64,000 nt of DNA from Streptomyces akebiae (GCF_019599145.1 NZ_CP080647.1:1302001-1366000), one strand, 5' to 3'. Shown: positions 16,958 to 24,701, counted from the stretch's first letter. A program made the numbers and translations. The notes: generated by a model not told the origin, from the sequence alone.

Positions 16958-16999
16958 CCGCCGGGGGCCAGGGCCGTCACCCTGCCCGGCCCCCGGCGG
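16958..16999 (+). terminator. Intergenic hairpin after the 16621 gene
   Basis: CCGCCGGGGGCC (16958-16969) pairs perfectly with GGCCCCCGGCGG (16988-16999). It starts 8 bp after the stop. It is followed by GGACCCCGCC, which looks like a decayed form of the GGAACCCAC trailer of the leader hairpins, so it may be a variant of that element rather than a plain terminator. Confidence 0.55.
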
Positions 17000-17041
17000 C
17001 GGACCCCGCCCGTCGGCGGCGCCTCCCTCAGCGAGACGCCA

Positions 17042-17851
17042 ATGCCGACCGTGCGCCCTCACGAGCTCCCACCGGAAAACGAAGGGATCAGCTACACCTT
17101 GCGTACTCCCGCAGCCATCGCGCAGCGCGCCGCCGGGATCCTCGGCGGCAACTGGGCGGCCGAGCGCCACCCCTGGGGCGTCCACGGCAGCCTGACAGCG
17201 CCCGAGACCGACACCTTCACCCTCCATGTCGACGACCACGGTCACCTGTGCCTGGAAGCCGTCTACGGCCGCTTCGGCGAGATCGCCCGGTTCCCCGAGC
17301 CGACCACCGAGGACGGCGCCGACGTCGTTGCCCAGGACGTCGCCAAGGCCATCCGCCAGCACTTGGCCAAGGATGAAGGCGAGTCAGCCGTGTACCAGGA
17401 ACTGAACCTGGATGCACACTTCTCCGCCGCGGACTACAGCGACCCGGAGACGCCCTGCCACCCGAACGTCACCATCGCAGGGGCAACCGGCTTCTTCTAC
17501 ATCGACGAAGCTGGAGTCCTGCGGCTCTCCGCCCACCTGGACTCGCTCACCGAGATCGGCATCCGCCTCTGGGGCGAGGACTCCGTACCCATGCTGATCA
17601 CGCTCGACGGTGGAGTCGTGTTCGCCTCCACCGGACGGTGGGTGATCCAGTTCCAGCACCCCGACGACGGTGGTGACGACGGGGTATGGGAGTACTCGAT
17701 CCCAGCGGACGAGGCTCCGAACGAGGCGGCGGCCCGCGCCGTCGCGCAAGCCCGGTTCGCAGCCGACATCAAGGCCCATGGCAACACAAGCGCCTGGGAC
17801 GGCACCACGATCCGCAGCGTGCGGTTCATCAACGACCAGCCCATGGCGTGA
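17042..17851 (+). CDS. Hypothetical protein, shares a domain with the 29892 gene
   Basis: This 269-aa soluble protein has an N-terminal part (about residues 25-110) with ILGGNWAAERHPWGVHGS and TFTLHVDDHGHLCLEAVYG. This resembles LLGDEWSADSGSWGVRAY and YTLAVSDSGVLHV in the protein at 29892, so both carry a common small domain. The C-terminal part has WVIQFQHPDDGGDD and a helix rich in Ala. No catalytic motif was recognised. Start 17042 is the first ATG after the intergenic hairpin. Confidence 0.65.
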   Translation: MPTVRPHELPPENEGISYTLRTPAAIAQRAAGILGGNWAAERHPWGVHGSLTAPETDTFTLHVDDHGHLCLEAVYGRFGEIARFPEPTTEDGADVVAQDVAKAIRQHLAKDEGESAVYQELNLDAHFSAADYSDPETPCHPNVTIAGATGFFYIDEAGVLRLSAHLDSLTEIGIRLWGEDSVPMLITLDGGVVFASTGRWVIQFQHPDDGGDDGVWEYSIPADEAPNEAAARAVAQARFAADIKAHGNTSAWDGTTIRSVRFINDQPMA

Positions 17852-17927
17852 GGCCGTCGGAAGTGGCTGCTCGCCAGCCTGAAGCAGCCAGGCGGCCGAC
17901 TATCTGACACCGACCGATATCGCTGCC

Positions 17928-17960
17928 GGATGCCGCCCGCCTCCCTCGCGGGCGGCATCC
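17928..17960 (+). terminator. Strong hairpin terminator
   Basis: GGATGCCGCCCGC (17928-17940) pairs perfectly with GCGGGCGGCATCC (17948-17960) around a 7-nt loop, about 76 bp after the stop of the 17042 gene. There is no U-run, as is common for GC-rich actinobacterial terminators. It would separate the first transcription unit from the one starting near 18070. Confidence 0.65.
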
Positions 17961-18062
17961 CTGCCCAACCCCTATTCAGAGACAAGGCGTTCGCGCCCGA
18001 AGCCTGTTGTCGGCGTGCAGCGGCAGCGCCAGGACGCACAGGATCCGCTGCGGGGCAAAACG

Positions 18063-18111
18063 CAGATTCACCTACGTCGTAACGGGGGCAGGGCAAGCCC
18101 CCGGAACCCAC
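18063..18111 (+). promoter_or_regulatory. Degenerate copy of the promoter plus leader hairpin
   Basis: CAGATTCACCTACGTC (from 18063) is a mutated form of TAGATTTACCTATGTC, and no clear -35 box is visible. The leader hairpin is intact: stem GGGGGC (18084-18089) and GCCCCC (18097-18102), loop AGGGCAA, then GGAACCCAC (18103-18111). The hairpin lies 23 bp before the ATG at 18135. Confidence 0.65.
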
Positions 18112-18134
18112 CTTCGGCAAGAGGTAGACAACAC

Positions 18135-19541
18135 ATGGGTGCCCACAGCCCCGAACTACTCCAGCTCGACCTCTGGGACGAGCACCTCCCCACTACGGTC
18201 GGCGTCAAGCCGACGACCGTCCTCTCCTATGGACTGGGGGCAGATTCGACGCTGATCTTGATTGACATGCTGCGCGACCCGCTCAGCTACGGCCTGGAGC
18301 CCGACCTCTCCGACCTGATCGTGATCACTGCCACGGTCGGCTCGGAATGGGAGGACACCGTCAGGCTCGTCGAGGAGCACATCTTTCCCCTCCTGCGGCG
18401 GCATCGAGTGCGGTATATCCAGGTCGCGCGGTGCGGCCCGTACGAGGCGGACGGCTGGGAAGTCCTCGCCGACTCGCGCGCCCCGCAGAAGTTCGTCCCA
18501 CGTGGTCGCTGGACCCTCATGGACGAGCTCTCGCTCAACGGCACCGTGGTCCAGGCCGCCGGCGGGAACACGTGCTCGCTGAAGTACAAAGGATGGCCGT
18601 TGGACCAGTGGGGGCTGACCGAGTTCCCCGACAGGCCGTTCCGGAAGATCGTCGGCTACCACGCCCGCGAGGGGAAGCGGGCCACAACCTACGACGCGTG
18701 CCAGCAGAAGGACAACGCCAAGGCCCGCAGAACCATCTGCACCGTCGAGTACCCGCTCATCGAGCGGGGCTGGGATCGCGATGTCGTGGAGGCCCGACTG
18801 TTCACCGAATTCGGCTTCGTGTGGCCCAAGTCGTACTGCACCTTCTGTGTCTATTCAGGCTCCTGCGCTGCCAAACCGGCCCATATGGCACGGTTGCGCG
18901 ACCACCTGTCTCAAGCCGTCGAGGTGCTGGCCCTGGAGTACACGTCGATGGCGCTGAACGAGAACGGCTCGTTCTACCCGAAGGAGACCCTGTACGACCG
19001 GGTCGCCGAGGACGGCAACACCGCGGCGCTCCGGGCGCTGGAGGACCACCTGTCCTCCACGGAGTGGGCCCTGTACCGAATACGCCGCGTGTTCCCGGCG
19101 GCCCGCACCGACAGCTGCCGTGAGCGACATGGCGACTCCTGCCGCTCCCCGTGGCCCGGTTGCGTCGACCCCGAGACGGGTGAACGAACACCGCCGTGCA
19201 TGCAGTGGCACGGACCCACTTGCCGTGAGCCTCAGCCAGCATGCCGCGACGCGTCCCGGAAGGGGAAGGCGAGCCGGTCAGTCAAGATCGTCTTCAAGGG
19301 AACCCGCGCTCAGGTCGCCCGCCTCATACGCAGTCGCGCACAGGACAACGACGAGCACGTCGAGGAAGCCTTCGGGCACCCTCTTGGCCACGTCCGCAGT
19401 CAGGCCCTTTCGCGCAGCTCGCGCTTCCCCACTGTTGAGGAATTCCACGCAATCGCCCCCAGCGGCGTGATCGAGAAACAGAAGGAGAACTTCGAGAAGC
19501 TGTGGCGGGAGACCTGCCGACAGCTCAGAATCCCCGTCTGA
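18135..19541 (+). CDS. PP-loop (PAPS reductase-like) enzyme with Cys cluster
   Basis: The protein has 468 aa from the ATG at 18135 (AGAGGT upstream). Near residues 31-39 it has SYGLGADST, a variant of the SGGxDS pyrophosphate-binding loop of the adenine-nucleotide alpha-hydrolase fold. Later come a KRATTYDACQQKDN segment and a cysteine group CTFCVYSGSC near residue 235, then more paired cysteines (SCRERHGDSC, CMQWHGPTC). The family adenylates or sulfurates substrates (PAPS reductases, tRNA thiolases, DndC). It is much longer than CysH (about 250 aa). No dndA/D/E genes are nearby. A role in DNA or RNA modification is inference. Confidence 0.7.
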   Translation: MGAHSPELLQLDLWDEHLPTTVGVKPTTVLSYGLGADSTLILIDMLRDPLSYGLEPDLSDLIVITATVGSEWEDTVRLVEEHIFPLLRRHRVRYIQVARCGPYEADGWEVLADSRAPQKFVPRGRWTLMDELSLNGTVVQAAGGNTCSLKYKGWPLDQWGLTEFPDRPFRKIVGYHAREGKRATTYDACQQKDNAKARRTICTVEYPLIERGWDRDVVEARLFTEFGFVWPKSYCTFCVYSGSCAAKPAHMARLRDHLSQAVEVLALEYTSMALNENGSFYPKETLYDRVAEDGNTAALRALEDHLSSTEWALYRIRRVFPAARTDSCRERHGDSCRSPWPGCVDPETGERTPPCMQWHGPTCREPQPACRDASRKGKASRSVKIVFKGTRAQVARLIRSRAQDNDEHVEEAFGHPLGHVRSQALSRSSRFPTVEEFHAIAPSGVIEKQKENFEKLWRETCRQLRIPV

Positions 19542-19627
19542 TCCCGCAGAACGGCACCGCTGCCCGGCTTCGCTCAGCGTCACAACGAGCCGGCCGAGGC
19601 ATTCCCTCTTCCCGGCATTCCGAGTGT

Positions 19628-19730
19628 GGGGCCCTCGGCGGGAGGGGTGCAAGGACGGGCTTCGCCGCATCCTTGCACCCCTCCCGTTCGGGCCCCTCTT
19701 TCTTTTTCGCCGGTAAGGGGAGGGGGGTAC
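19628..19730. repeat. Long inverted-repeat/terminator element, copy B
   Basis: The left arm is GGGGCCC (19628-19634) plus GGGAGGGGTGCAAGGA (19640-19655), and the right arm is TCCTTGCACCCCTCCC (19670-19685) plus GGGCCCC (19690-19696): 16 and 7 perfect base pairs. A pyrimidine run CTCTTTCTTTTTCGCC follows, as in an intrinsic terminator, and then a G-rich tract. Copy C at 29081 has the same plan with a different stem, which indicates conserved structure. Confidence 0.75.
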
Positions 19731-19863
19731 TCAACGGCACCACACGGCATTCGGTACCACGCCGCGGCCGAATGCAGGTCGCATGCACAGACACGCTCGG
19801 GCGCGACTCGACGGGCAGGCATAAATCGCCCCCAATCCCTTTCCGCATACCCCCGTTCTCGGG

Positions 19864-19892
19864 TTGACCCACCACCCGAAGGAACGTAGATT
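19864..19892 (+). promoter_or_regulatory. Conserved promoter 2 (TTGACC-N17-TAGATT)
   Basis: TTGACC (19864-19869), a 17-bp spacer and TAGATT (19887-19892) are followed by TACCTATATC. It is about 160 bp upstream of the next leader hairpin, with no gene between. A GGCGGG/CCCGCC hairpin starts soon after the predicted start near 19899, so the leader here is longer than those at 16.6 and 29.4 kb. Confidence 0.8.
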
Positions 19893-20052
19893 TACCTATA
19901 TCGAAAGGGGGCGGGAATGAGGAACAAGAACCCGCCCGCCTGACTCAAACGCAAACAAATCCGCCCCGGTTACTGATCCTTGAAAACTCCACAGAGCGCC
20001 TCAATTTAAATCCGCAGCACATTGACGTGATTTCAAGAACCGCAATTCCAAA

Positions 20053-20080
20053 GGGGCAGGGCAAAGCCCCAGGAACCCAC
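20053..20080 (+). ncRNA. Leader hairpin, loop AGGGCAAA, copy 3
   Basis: GGGGC (20053-20057) and GCCCC (20066-20070) close the loop AGGGCAAA and are followed by A and GGAACCCAC (20072-20080), 22 bp before the GTG at 20103. The upstream 20 kb segment 19893-20052 is A/T-richer than most of the window and holds no gene. Confidence 0.7.
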
Positions 20081-20102
20081 GCTTCGGAACGGAGTCACCT
20101 AC

Positions 20103-20939
20103 GTGACCGACAACCCCATTTCCATGACCGACCTCGCGACCGCCCTCCGGGAGGGGGCACAGCTTGAGGCGCACGGCCTCTATGGCAAGCAGGTCGTATT
20201 CACCCTCCCCAGCTCCGGGGACCAGATCACACTGTGGCCCGCGCCGCCCAAGCCCGCGTCCCGTCCGATCTTGAAGCTGCTCTGGATGCGCCGCACGCCG
20301 CAGGACAACGTCGTCGCACGCGGTGAACTGCCCTGGACCAGCGACGCCAAGCCGGTCGTGGACTGGGCGATCAGCATGGCCTACTCGGCCGACGAGATCG
20401 CCCCCCAGTACGCGCCCGTCCTCACAACGCTGCACGAGCACGGCATCAGGGCCAGCGTCGTCCCCGTTCAGGGCGTCGGCTTCCTCATCCGAGCCGACCT
20501 CCCGGACTCCACCCACCTGATCATCGGAGGCCCCGAAGGCCTTCCCAGCCGTGCCGACCAGGTGAAGCAGTGGCACGTGCAGCACGAGGGCGCAGACGAC
20601 CACATCGCCGTCGTCCACCACAGCCCCGACCTCCACCAGATGATCAACGACACCAAGCGCTACCTCCAGGCAACGGCCATCCGCTACGGCGGCCGTCACC
20701 CGCTCGGGGCCCCGGCTCCCGAAGAGCAGGAGGACGGGCCGGACAAGCTCTACAGCCTCATCTCCGAGCTGTCCGGCCTGCGACGCGTCGACCGCACGGC
20801 CCCCGGCGGTGCCCTGATGACGATCTTCGACGCCGACGGCTACAACAGCGCCACCATCGCCGTCCCGGCCGAGATCGTGACCCGCATCAACCGCCTCCTT
20901 TCCGTCGAGCTGCAGGTCATCAAGATCTACGGCGGCTAG
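20103..20939 (+). CDS. Hypothetical protein
   Basis: The protein has 278 aa from GTG 20103, preceded by CGGAGTCACC. It starts MTDNPISMTDLATALREGAQ and has alternating strand/helix segments (ILKLLWMRRTPQDNVVARG, THLIIGGPEGLP, HIAVVHHSPDL). The C-terminus resembles a helix-strand unit. No signal peptide, membrane span or catalytic motif was recognised. It is followed by another leader hairpin before the 113-aa gene, so it is probably the first gene of the transcript from 19864. Confidence 0.65.
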   Translation: MTDNPISMTDLATALREGAQLEAHGLYGKQVVFTLPSSGDQITLWPAPPKPASRPILKLLWMRRTPQDNVVARGELPWTSDAKPVVDWAISMAYSADEIAPQYAPVLTTLHEHGIRASVVPVQGVGFLIRADLPDSTHLIIGGPEGLPSRADQVKQWHVQHEGADDHIAVVHHSPDLHQMINDTKRYLQATAIRYGGRHPLGAPAPEEQEDGPDKLYSLISELSGLRRVDRTAPGGALMTIFDADGYNSATIAVPAEIVTRINRLLSVELQVIKIYGG

Positions 20940-20958
20940 CAGCCGACGCACACACAAC

Positions 20959-21004
20959 GTGCCGGGCCCGGAGGGCAAACCGGGCCCGGCACGCACGAAC
21001 CCAC
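20959..21004 (+). ncRNA. Leader hairpin, loop AGGGCAAA, copy 4
   Basis: This is a perfect 13-bp stem, GTGCCGGGCCCGG (20959-20971) and CCGGGCCCGGCAC (20980-20992), around AGGGCAAA, then GAACCCAC (20997-21004). It lies inside the transcript, between the 20103 and 21021 genes, so the element is not limited to promoter-proximal leaders. Confidence 0.75.
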
Positions 21005-21020
21005 AACCACGGATGGACAC

Positions 21021-21362
21021 ATGACCCCCCGTATTCCCCAGGCCCCCAACCACTGGCCCCTGGCGCTGACCGGCACCACCAGCGACCCGGAACCGGCCAC
21101 GCCTCCTGACACCCTTCAGACGGTCCCGCTGGTGTGGGCGTCGCCGCCCTGGTTGACGAGCTGGAGCCCAGCAGGCCGACGGCCCGCCTTCAGAGCCGAT
21201 GACCCACGCGTGCGCATCGCCCGCCTCCTGGCAGCCGAACTCGGCACCCGTTCCACCCACGACCTGATCCGCGCGGCGGAGGCCCGCGATTTCCAGGTGG
21301 TCACGGTCGAGAACGTCATCGAGACCGCGGTCTGGCTCACGTCCCGGACCGTCGGCAAGTAA
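21021..21362 (+). CDS. Short lookalike of the C5-methyltransferase catalytic segment
   Basis: This 113-aa protein contains VWASPPWLTSWSPAGRRP and, near the end, VVTVENVIETAVWLTS. These line up with WASPICTEISPAGGRP (motif IV region) and VLVENVIEFATDW (motif VI) of the full methyltransferase encoded 87 bp downstream. The spacing between the blocks is similar, with Ala/Arg-rich helices between. The cysteine of motif IV is replaced, and motif I, the target domain and motif X are missing, so it cannot be a methyltransferase by itself. It may be a relic of a duplication or a protein that interacts with the enzyme. Confidence 0.65.
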   Translation: MTPRIPQAPNHWPLALTGTTSDPEPATPPDTLQTVPLVWASPPWLTSWSPAGRRPAFRADDPRVRIARLLAAELGTRSTHDLIRAAEARDFQVVTVENVIETAVWLTSRTVGK

Positions 21363-21383
21363 CTGATTCCGAACTCCTTCACC

Positions 21384-21431
21384 GCGTCAGGCCCGGAGGG
21401 CAAACCGGTCCTGACGCGCCCCGGAACCCAC
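21384..21431 (+). ncRNA. Leader hairpin, loop AGGGCAAA, copy 5
   Basis: GCGTCAGGCCCGG (21384-21396) pairs with CCGGTCCTGACGC (21405-21417), 12 of 13 bp, around AGGGCAAA, then GGAACCCAC (21423-21431), 17 bp before the methyltransferase start. The stem is unrelated in sequence to copies 1-3 but keeps pairing. Confidence 0.75.
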
Positions 21432-21448
21432 AATCGCAGGAAGAGAAT

Positions 21449-22873
21449 TTGAGTCTCACTTTCACCGACATGTACGCGGGCGCTGGCGGCTCCAGCACGG
21501 GCCTGGTCAATGCAGGACTCGAACTCAAACTCGCCGCCAACCATTGGCAGGTCGCGGTGGATACGCACACTGCCAATCATCCCGACGCAGAGCATCTCTG
21601 TGCCGAGATGGAGTACTACGACATGAGGCGCCTCCCGAAGACGGACATCCTTTGGGCGAGCCCCATCTGTACGGAGATAAGTCCCGCAGGAGGCCGTCCA
21701 CGCCTCAAGGGGCAAGTGGACGACGAGGAATGGAAGGCCCTCCCGGACAAGGCGTTCCAGCGGACACGGGCCACTGCCTTCGAAGTCATCCGCGCCGTGA
21801 CAATCCACCGCTACAAGGCCGTATTGGTCGAGAACGTCATCGAGTTCGCGACCGATTGGGAGTTGTTCGACTGGTGGCTGGCCGGAATGGCGCAGCTGGG
21901 CTACGAGTATCAGATCGTCTGTGTCTCGTCCGCACACATCGGGGACGCATTCAATCTCCCCGCTCCGCAGTGGCGTGATCGCTTGTACATCGTTTTCACC
22001 CAGGTCGGAATCCGTCGTCCCGACGTGAAGCCGACGCCGCTCGCTTTCTGTGAAGTCTGCGACGAGGACGTTCACGCGGTGCAGACCTGGCGCAAGCCCC
22101 GTAAGCCCCGCAAGGGCCAGAAGCCCCGGAGGAGCGGAGTCGGCAAGTACGGCGTGCAGTACGACTACACGTGCCCCTGCGGCCACGGGGTCGTTGAGCC
22201 GTACGTCCAGCCCGCGTCCTCCATCATCAACTGGGAGGACGAAGGCATTCGCATCGCCGACCGTCACAAGCACGGGCTTGACCCGCTGGCCGAGAGCACC
22301 ATTGCTCGCATTGAGGCGGGGCTGGAGATGTTCCCCGAGGCCCCCTCGGTGGTGACCCTGAACCACAGCGGACACGAGGGCAGGGCATTCCGGCCGGACA
22401 CGGCCCCGCTTCCGTCCCGGTGCGCGAAGATCGGGGAAGGGCTGCTCCTCCCGCCCGGGGTCCACCCGTACGCCACGTCTTCCCCTGATCTCGCGGCTCC
22501 GCCGTTCGTTATCGAGCTGCGCAACCACGGCAAGGCGCGGAAGATCAACCGGCCGCTGTCCGCGGTCATGGCGGGCGGCAATCACCACGGGCTGGTCATC
22601 CCGTACCGGAAGGGCGCGAAAGCCAAGCCGACGTCCGAGCCGCTGCACACTCTCTCCACGCACGACTCGGCCGGACTCCTGCGGCAGGCGGCACGGATCG
22701 AAGACTGCCACTTCCGGATGCTCAAGTGGCGCGAGCAGATGAACGCCCAAAGGTTCCCGCCCGACTACATCGTCACGGGCACCAGTGACGCCGCTAGGAC
22801 AGTCCAGGCCGGAAACGCGGTGAGCTGCAACGTCGCCCAGTGGCTCGGCGAGTGCGTGGCCGCCGTTCTGTAA
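21449..22873 (+). CDS. DNA (cytosine-C5) methyltransferase with inserted zinc ribbon
   Basis: The protein has 474 aa from TTG 21449 (AGGAAGAG upstream). Motif I is DMYAGAGGSSTGL (residues 7-19), the catalytic motif IV region is SPICTEIS near residue 71 (the usual PCQ is PxCx-like here, with a Cys), motif VI is ENVIE (about 127-131), and motif X is QAGNAVSCNVAQW near 452-464. Between VI and the target region it has CEVCDEDV and YTCPCGHG, a probable zinc ribbon. It has no cognate restriction enzyme next to it, so it is an orphan enzyme, perhaps protecting incoming DNA. It follows a short lookalike gene (21021). Confidence 0.85.
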   Translation: MSLTFTDMYAGAGGSSTGLVNAGLELKLAANHWQVAVDTHTANHPDAEHLCAEMEYYDMRRLPKTDILWASPICTEISPAGGRPRLKGQVDDEEWKALPDKAFQRTRATAFEVIRAVTIHRYKAVLVENVIEFATDWELFDWWLAGMAQLGYEYQIVCVSSAHIGDAFNLPAPQWRDRLYIVFTQVGIRRPDVKPTPLAFCEVCDEDVHAVQTWRKPRKPRKGQKPRRSGVGKYGVQYDYTCPCGHGVVEPYVQPASSIINWEDEGIRIADRHKHGLDPLAESTIARIEAGLEMFPEAPSVVTLNHSGHEGRAFRPDTAPLPSRCAKIGEGLLLPPGVHPYATSSPDLAAPPFVIELRNHGKARKINRPLSAVMAGGNHHGLVIPYRKGAKAKPTSEPLHTLSTHDSAGLLRQAARIEDCHFRMLKWREQMNAQRFPPDYIVTGTSDAARTVQAGNAVSCNVAQWLGECVAAVL

Positions 22874-22877
22874 ACCC

Positions 22878-22901
22878 CGTGGGGCCGCCCCGGCGGCCCC
22901 A
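22878..22901 (+). terminator. Hairpin after the methyltransferase gene
   Basis: GTGGGGCCGCC (22878-22888) and GGCGGCCCCAC (22891-22901) pair perfectly, 4 bp after the stop. It is followed 19 bp later by the next leader hairpin, so partial termination between genes is likely rather than a full stop. Confidence 0.55.
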
Positions 22902-22920
22902 CCGCATTCTTCCCCTTTCA

Positions 22921-22950
22921 GCCGGGCCCGGAGGGCAAACCGGGCCCGGC
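22921..22950 (+). ncRNA. Leader hairpin, loop AGGGCAAA, copy 6
   Basis: GCCGGGCCCGG (22921-22931) and CCGGGCCCGGC (22940-22950) close AGGGCAAA. The trailer is shortened to GCCCAC. It lies 23 bp before the ATG at 22974. Confidence 0.7.
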
Positions 22951-22973
22951 GCCCACAAGCCGAAGGAAGCCGC

Positions 22974-23582
22974 ATGGCCTTCTCAGACCCCCAGCACGAC
23001 GCCCGCGAACGCATCGCCCATACCGCCCGCACCGTCCAGCACACCCGCACCGCCCAGATGGCGATCCGGCTCCTGCTCACCCGGGGCATCCGCCCCCAGG
23101 TGACCCGTTCCCGCCCCACTGAGCCGCCGTGGGTGGACGTCACGTTCTCCCACGGAGCCACCTCCGTCAGGTGGTCCAACACCTACTACCGCAACGGCCA
23201 CAGCCTCCGGTTCAAGCTCCTGCCGCTCACCCTGGCGCCCATCGTCCTCGCTGCCGTCGGCAGCGCCCCGGACAGCGAGTTGGCCACCTTCCACGACCCG
23301 ACCGATTTCAAGGGCGACGCCGCCCGGTGGCTGGACGAACAGACCGCAGGGCTGCTGGGCGCGGCCGACAGCCGCCCGATGCCCGGCTACGACGAGGAGG
23401 CGTCCGACACGCCGATCTACACCTCGGAGCTGTCCGGGCGCTGGCAGGTGGAGGGGATCGCCCTCCTGGAACTGTCCGGCCCGGACATGACCGCCGTGTG
23501 CAACCTGGAGGTCCTGCGCCTCAGCGAGGCGGCGGCGCACGCAGCCATCACCGCGTACGCGGGCCAGATCCCGCGGCGCTGA
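22974..23582 (+). CDS. Hypothetical protein
   Basis: The protein has 202 aa from the ATG at 22974 (GAAGGAAG upstream). It has an N-terminal helical part (RERIAHTARTVQHTRTAQ), a beta-like VDVTFSHGATSVRWSNTYY and a C-terminal helix. No known domain is recognised. It lies between the methyltransferase and the second PP-loop enzyme, so it may belong to the same function. The gap to the next gene holds a hairpin with loop AGGGTCC (23645-23665), a decayed copy of the leader element. Confidence 0.6.
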   Translation: MAFSDPQHDARERIAHTARTVQHTRTAQMAIRLLLTRGIRPQVTRSRPTEPPWVDVTFSHGATSVRWSNTYYRNGHSLRFKLLPLTLAPIVLAAVGSAPDSELATFHDPTDFKGDAARWLDEQTAGLLGAADSRPMPGYDEEASDTPIYTSELSGRWQVEGIALLELSGPDMTAVCNLEVLRLSEAAAHAAITAYAGQIPRR

Positions 23583-23644
23583 TCCAGCCGGCTGCCTGGC
23601 TGGCGCCGCCTCGGCACTGCCATTCAGCCGGGATCGACCCCCTT

Positions 23645-23665
23645 GCTGCCCAGGGTCCGGGCAGC
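23645..23665 (+). ncRNA. Decayed leader hairpin (loop AGGGTCC)
   Basis: GCTGCCC (23645-23651) and GGGCAGC (23659-23665) close a 7-nt loop that keeps AGGG but loses CAA. CCCAC follows at 23667-23671. It lies 33 bp before the ATG at 23698. Confidence 0.5.
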
Positions 23666-23697
23666 CCCCACCGAACACCTCAACCTAGGAGAGCCCC

Positions 23698-24558
23698 ATG
23701 CCCAAAAACCTCAGCACCCCTCCGCCGTGCGGTAGCGCGTGCGGTGCCCAGCTCGAACTCTTCACCCCGCCGCCCCTGCCCGCGCCGGCCGCCGGGTTCG
23801 ACTGGGATCGCAACGACGTCGTAATCGTCGGCGACAGTGGCGGAAAGGACAGCGGTGTCCTCGTGCACGAGGTGTGCACGCAGGCCGATCAGGCAGGCCA
23901 GTTGCACAAGGTCAGGGTGTTGCACTGTGATCTCGGCCGTACGCCGAACGGGCATCTGATCGAGTGGCCCGGCGCGCTCGAAGTGGCCCGCAGCCATGCC
24001 GACCTGTACGGAGTGCCGTTCGTCGTCCGCCGCAGTCAGCGATGGCCGTCCCTCTGGGACCGGATCATGGATCACGGCAACTGGCCTGGTTTCTTTGCCA
24101 GGTTCTGCACCTCGGATACGAAGACCGCCGTCGGCCGCGACTATGTCGACGAGGTCGCCGCCGAACTGCGGCTCGGCCGCCCCATCCGCGCCGGGTACGC
24201 GCTGGGCATGCGCGCCGAGGAGTCCCGGGCCCGCGCCAGGAAACCGGTCATCGAGCAGCACCGTATGACGGCGAAGACGCTGCGTGACGTCACGACGTGG
24301 CTTCCGGTCCACCACCTCAAGACGGATGAGGTCTGGAAGGCCCACGCCGAGCACGGCATCCCGTGGCATCCCGCCTACGAGCACGTGGGGCGGCTCAGCT
24401 GCCGTGCCTGCCCGCTGGCCAAGCGGGCGGACCTAGTCGCGTCCGCACGGCTCAACCCCGAGATCTTCGCGGAGTGGGCCGGAGCCGAGGAGCGTATGGG
24501 CATGCCGTTCAAGAAGAACCTCACCCTGAAGCAGATCATCGAACTCGCCCGAAGCTGA
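23698..24558 (+). CDS. PP-loop PAPS reductase-family enzyme
   Basis: The protein has 286 aa from the ATG at 23698 (TAGGAGAG upstream). It has the intact pyrophosphate loop GDSGGKDSGVLVHEV (residues 45-59), FCTSDTKTAVGRDY near 136, GMRAEESRAR near 178, LPVHHLKTDEVW near 202 and a CRACPLA pair near 235. This is the classic plan of the CysH/PAPS-reductase fold as found in phage- and plasmid-borne members. The C-terminal CGLH-type redox motif of assimilatory enzymes is not seen, so a role in nucleotide or nucleic-acid modification is more likely than sulfate assimilation. It is the second such enzyme in the block. Confidence 0.8.
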   Translation: MPKNLSTPPPCGSACGAQLELFTPPPLPAPAAGFDWDRNDVVIVGDSGGKDSGVLVHEVCTQADQAGQLHKVRVLHCDLGRTPNGHLIEWPGALEVARSHADLYGVPFVVRRSQRWPSLWDRIMDHGNWPGFFARFCTSDTKTAVGRDYVDEVAAELRLGRPIRAGYALGMRAEESRARARKPVIEQHRMTAKTLRDVTTWLPVHHLKTDEVWKAHAEHGIPWHPAYEHVGRLSCRACPLAKRADLVASARLNPEIFAEWAGAEERMGMPFKKNLTLKQIIELARS

Positions 24559-24672
24559 CTGGGCCAAGGGATCCACCCGTCTACGGCGCACACCCTGGTT
24601 CCGTCCGGCCGGAGCAGATACCTGAGAACCCAAAACCGCACCAGTTCGGGGAGCCGGAGAGCCGAAACACCG

Positions 24673-24701
24673 TTGACCCCAATCGCCGGGAAAGATAGAT
24701 T
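24673..24701 (+). promoter_or_regulatory. Conserved promoter 3 (TTGACC-N17-TAGATT)
   Basis: TTGACC (24673-24678), a 17-bp spacer and TAGATT (24696-24701) are followed by TACCTATGTC. It opens a new transcription unit 115 bp after the PP-loop gene. Unlike the other copies, no long inverted repeat precedes it. Confidence 0.8.

Noticed and set aside
21116..23182. A 688-codon open frame on the minus strand
   Set aside because: It lies antisense to the methyltransferase and its neighbours, which have clear motifs and ribosome sites. Long antisense frames are expected at this GC content.
18135..24558. A Dnd/Ssp phosphorothioation system
   Set aside because: Only the PP-loop component type is present; cysteine desulfurase, DndD/E-type or SspB/C-type partners are absent, so only the fold similarity is claimed.
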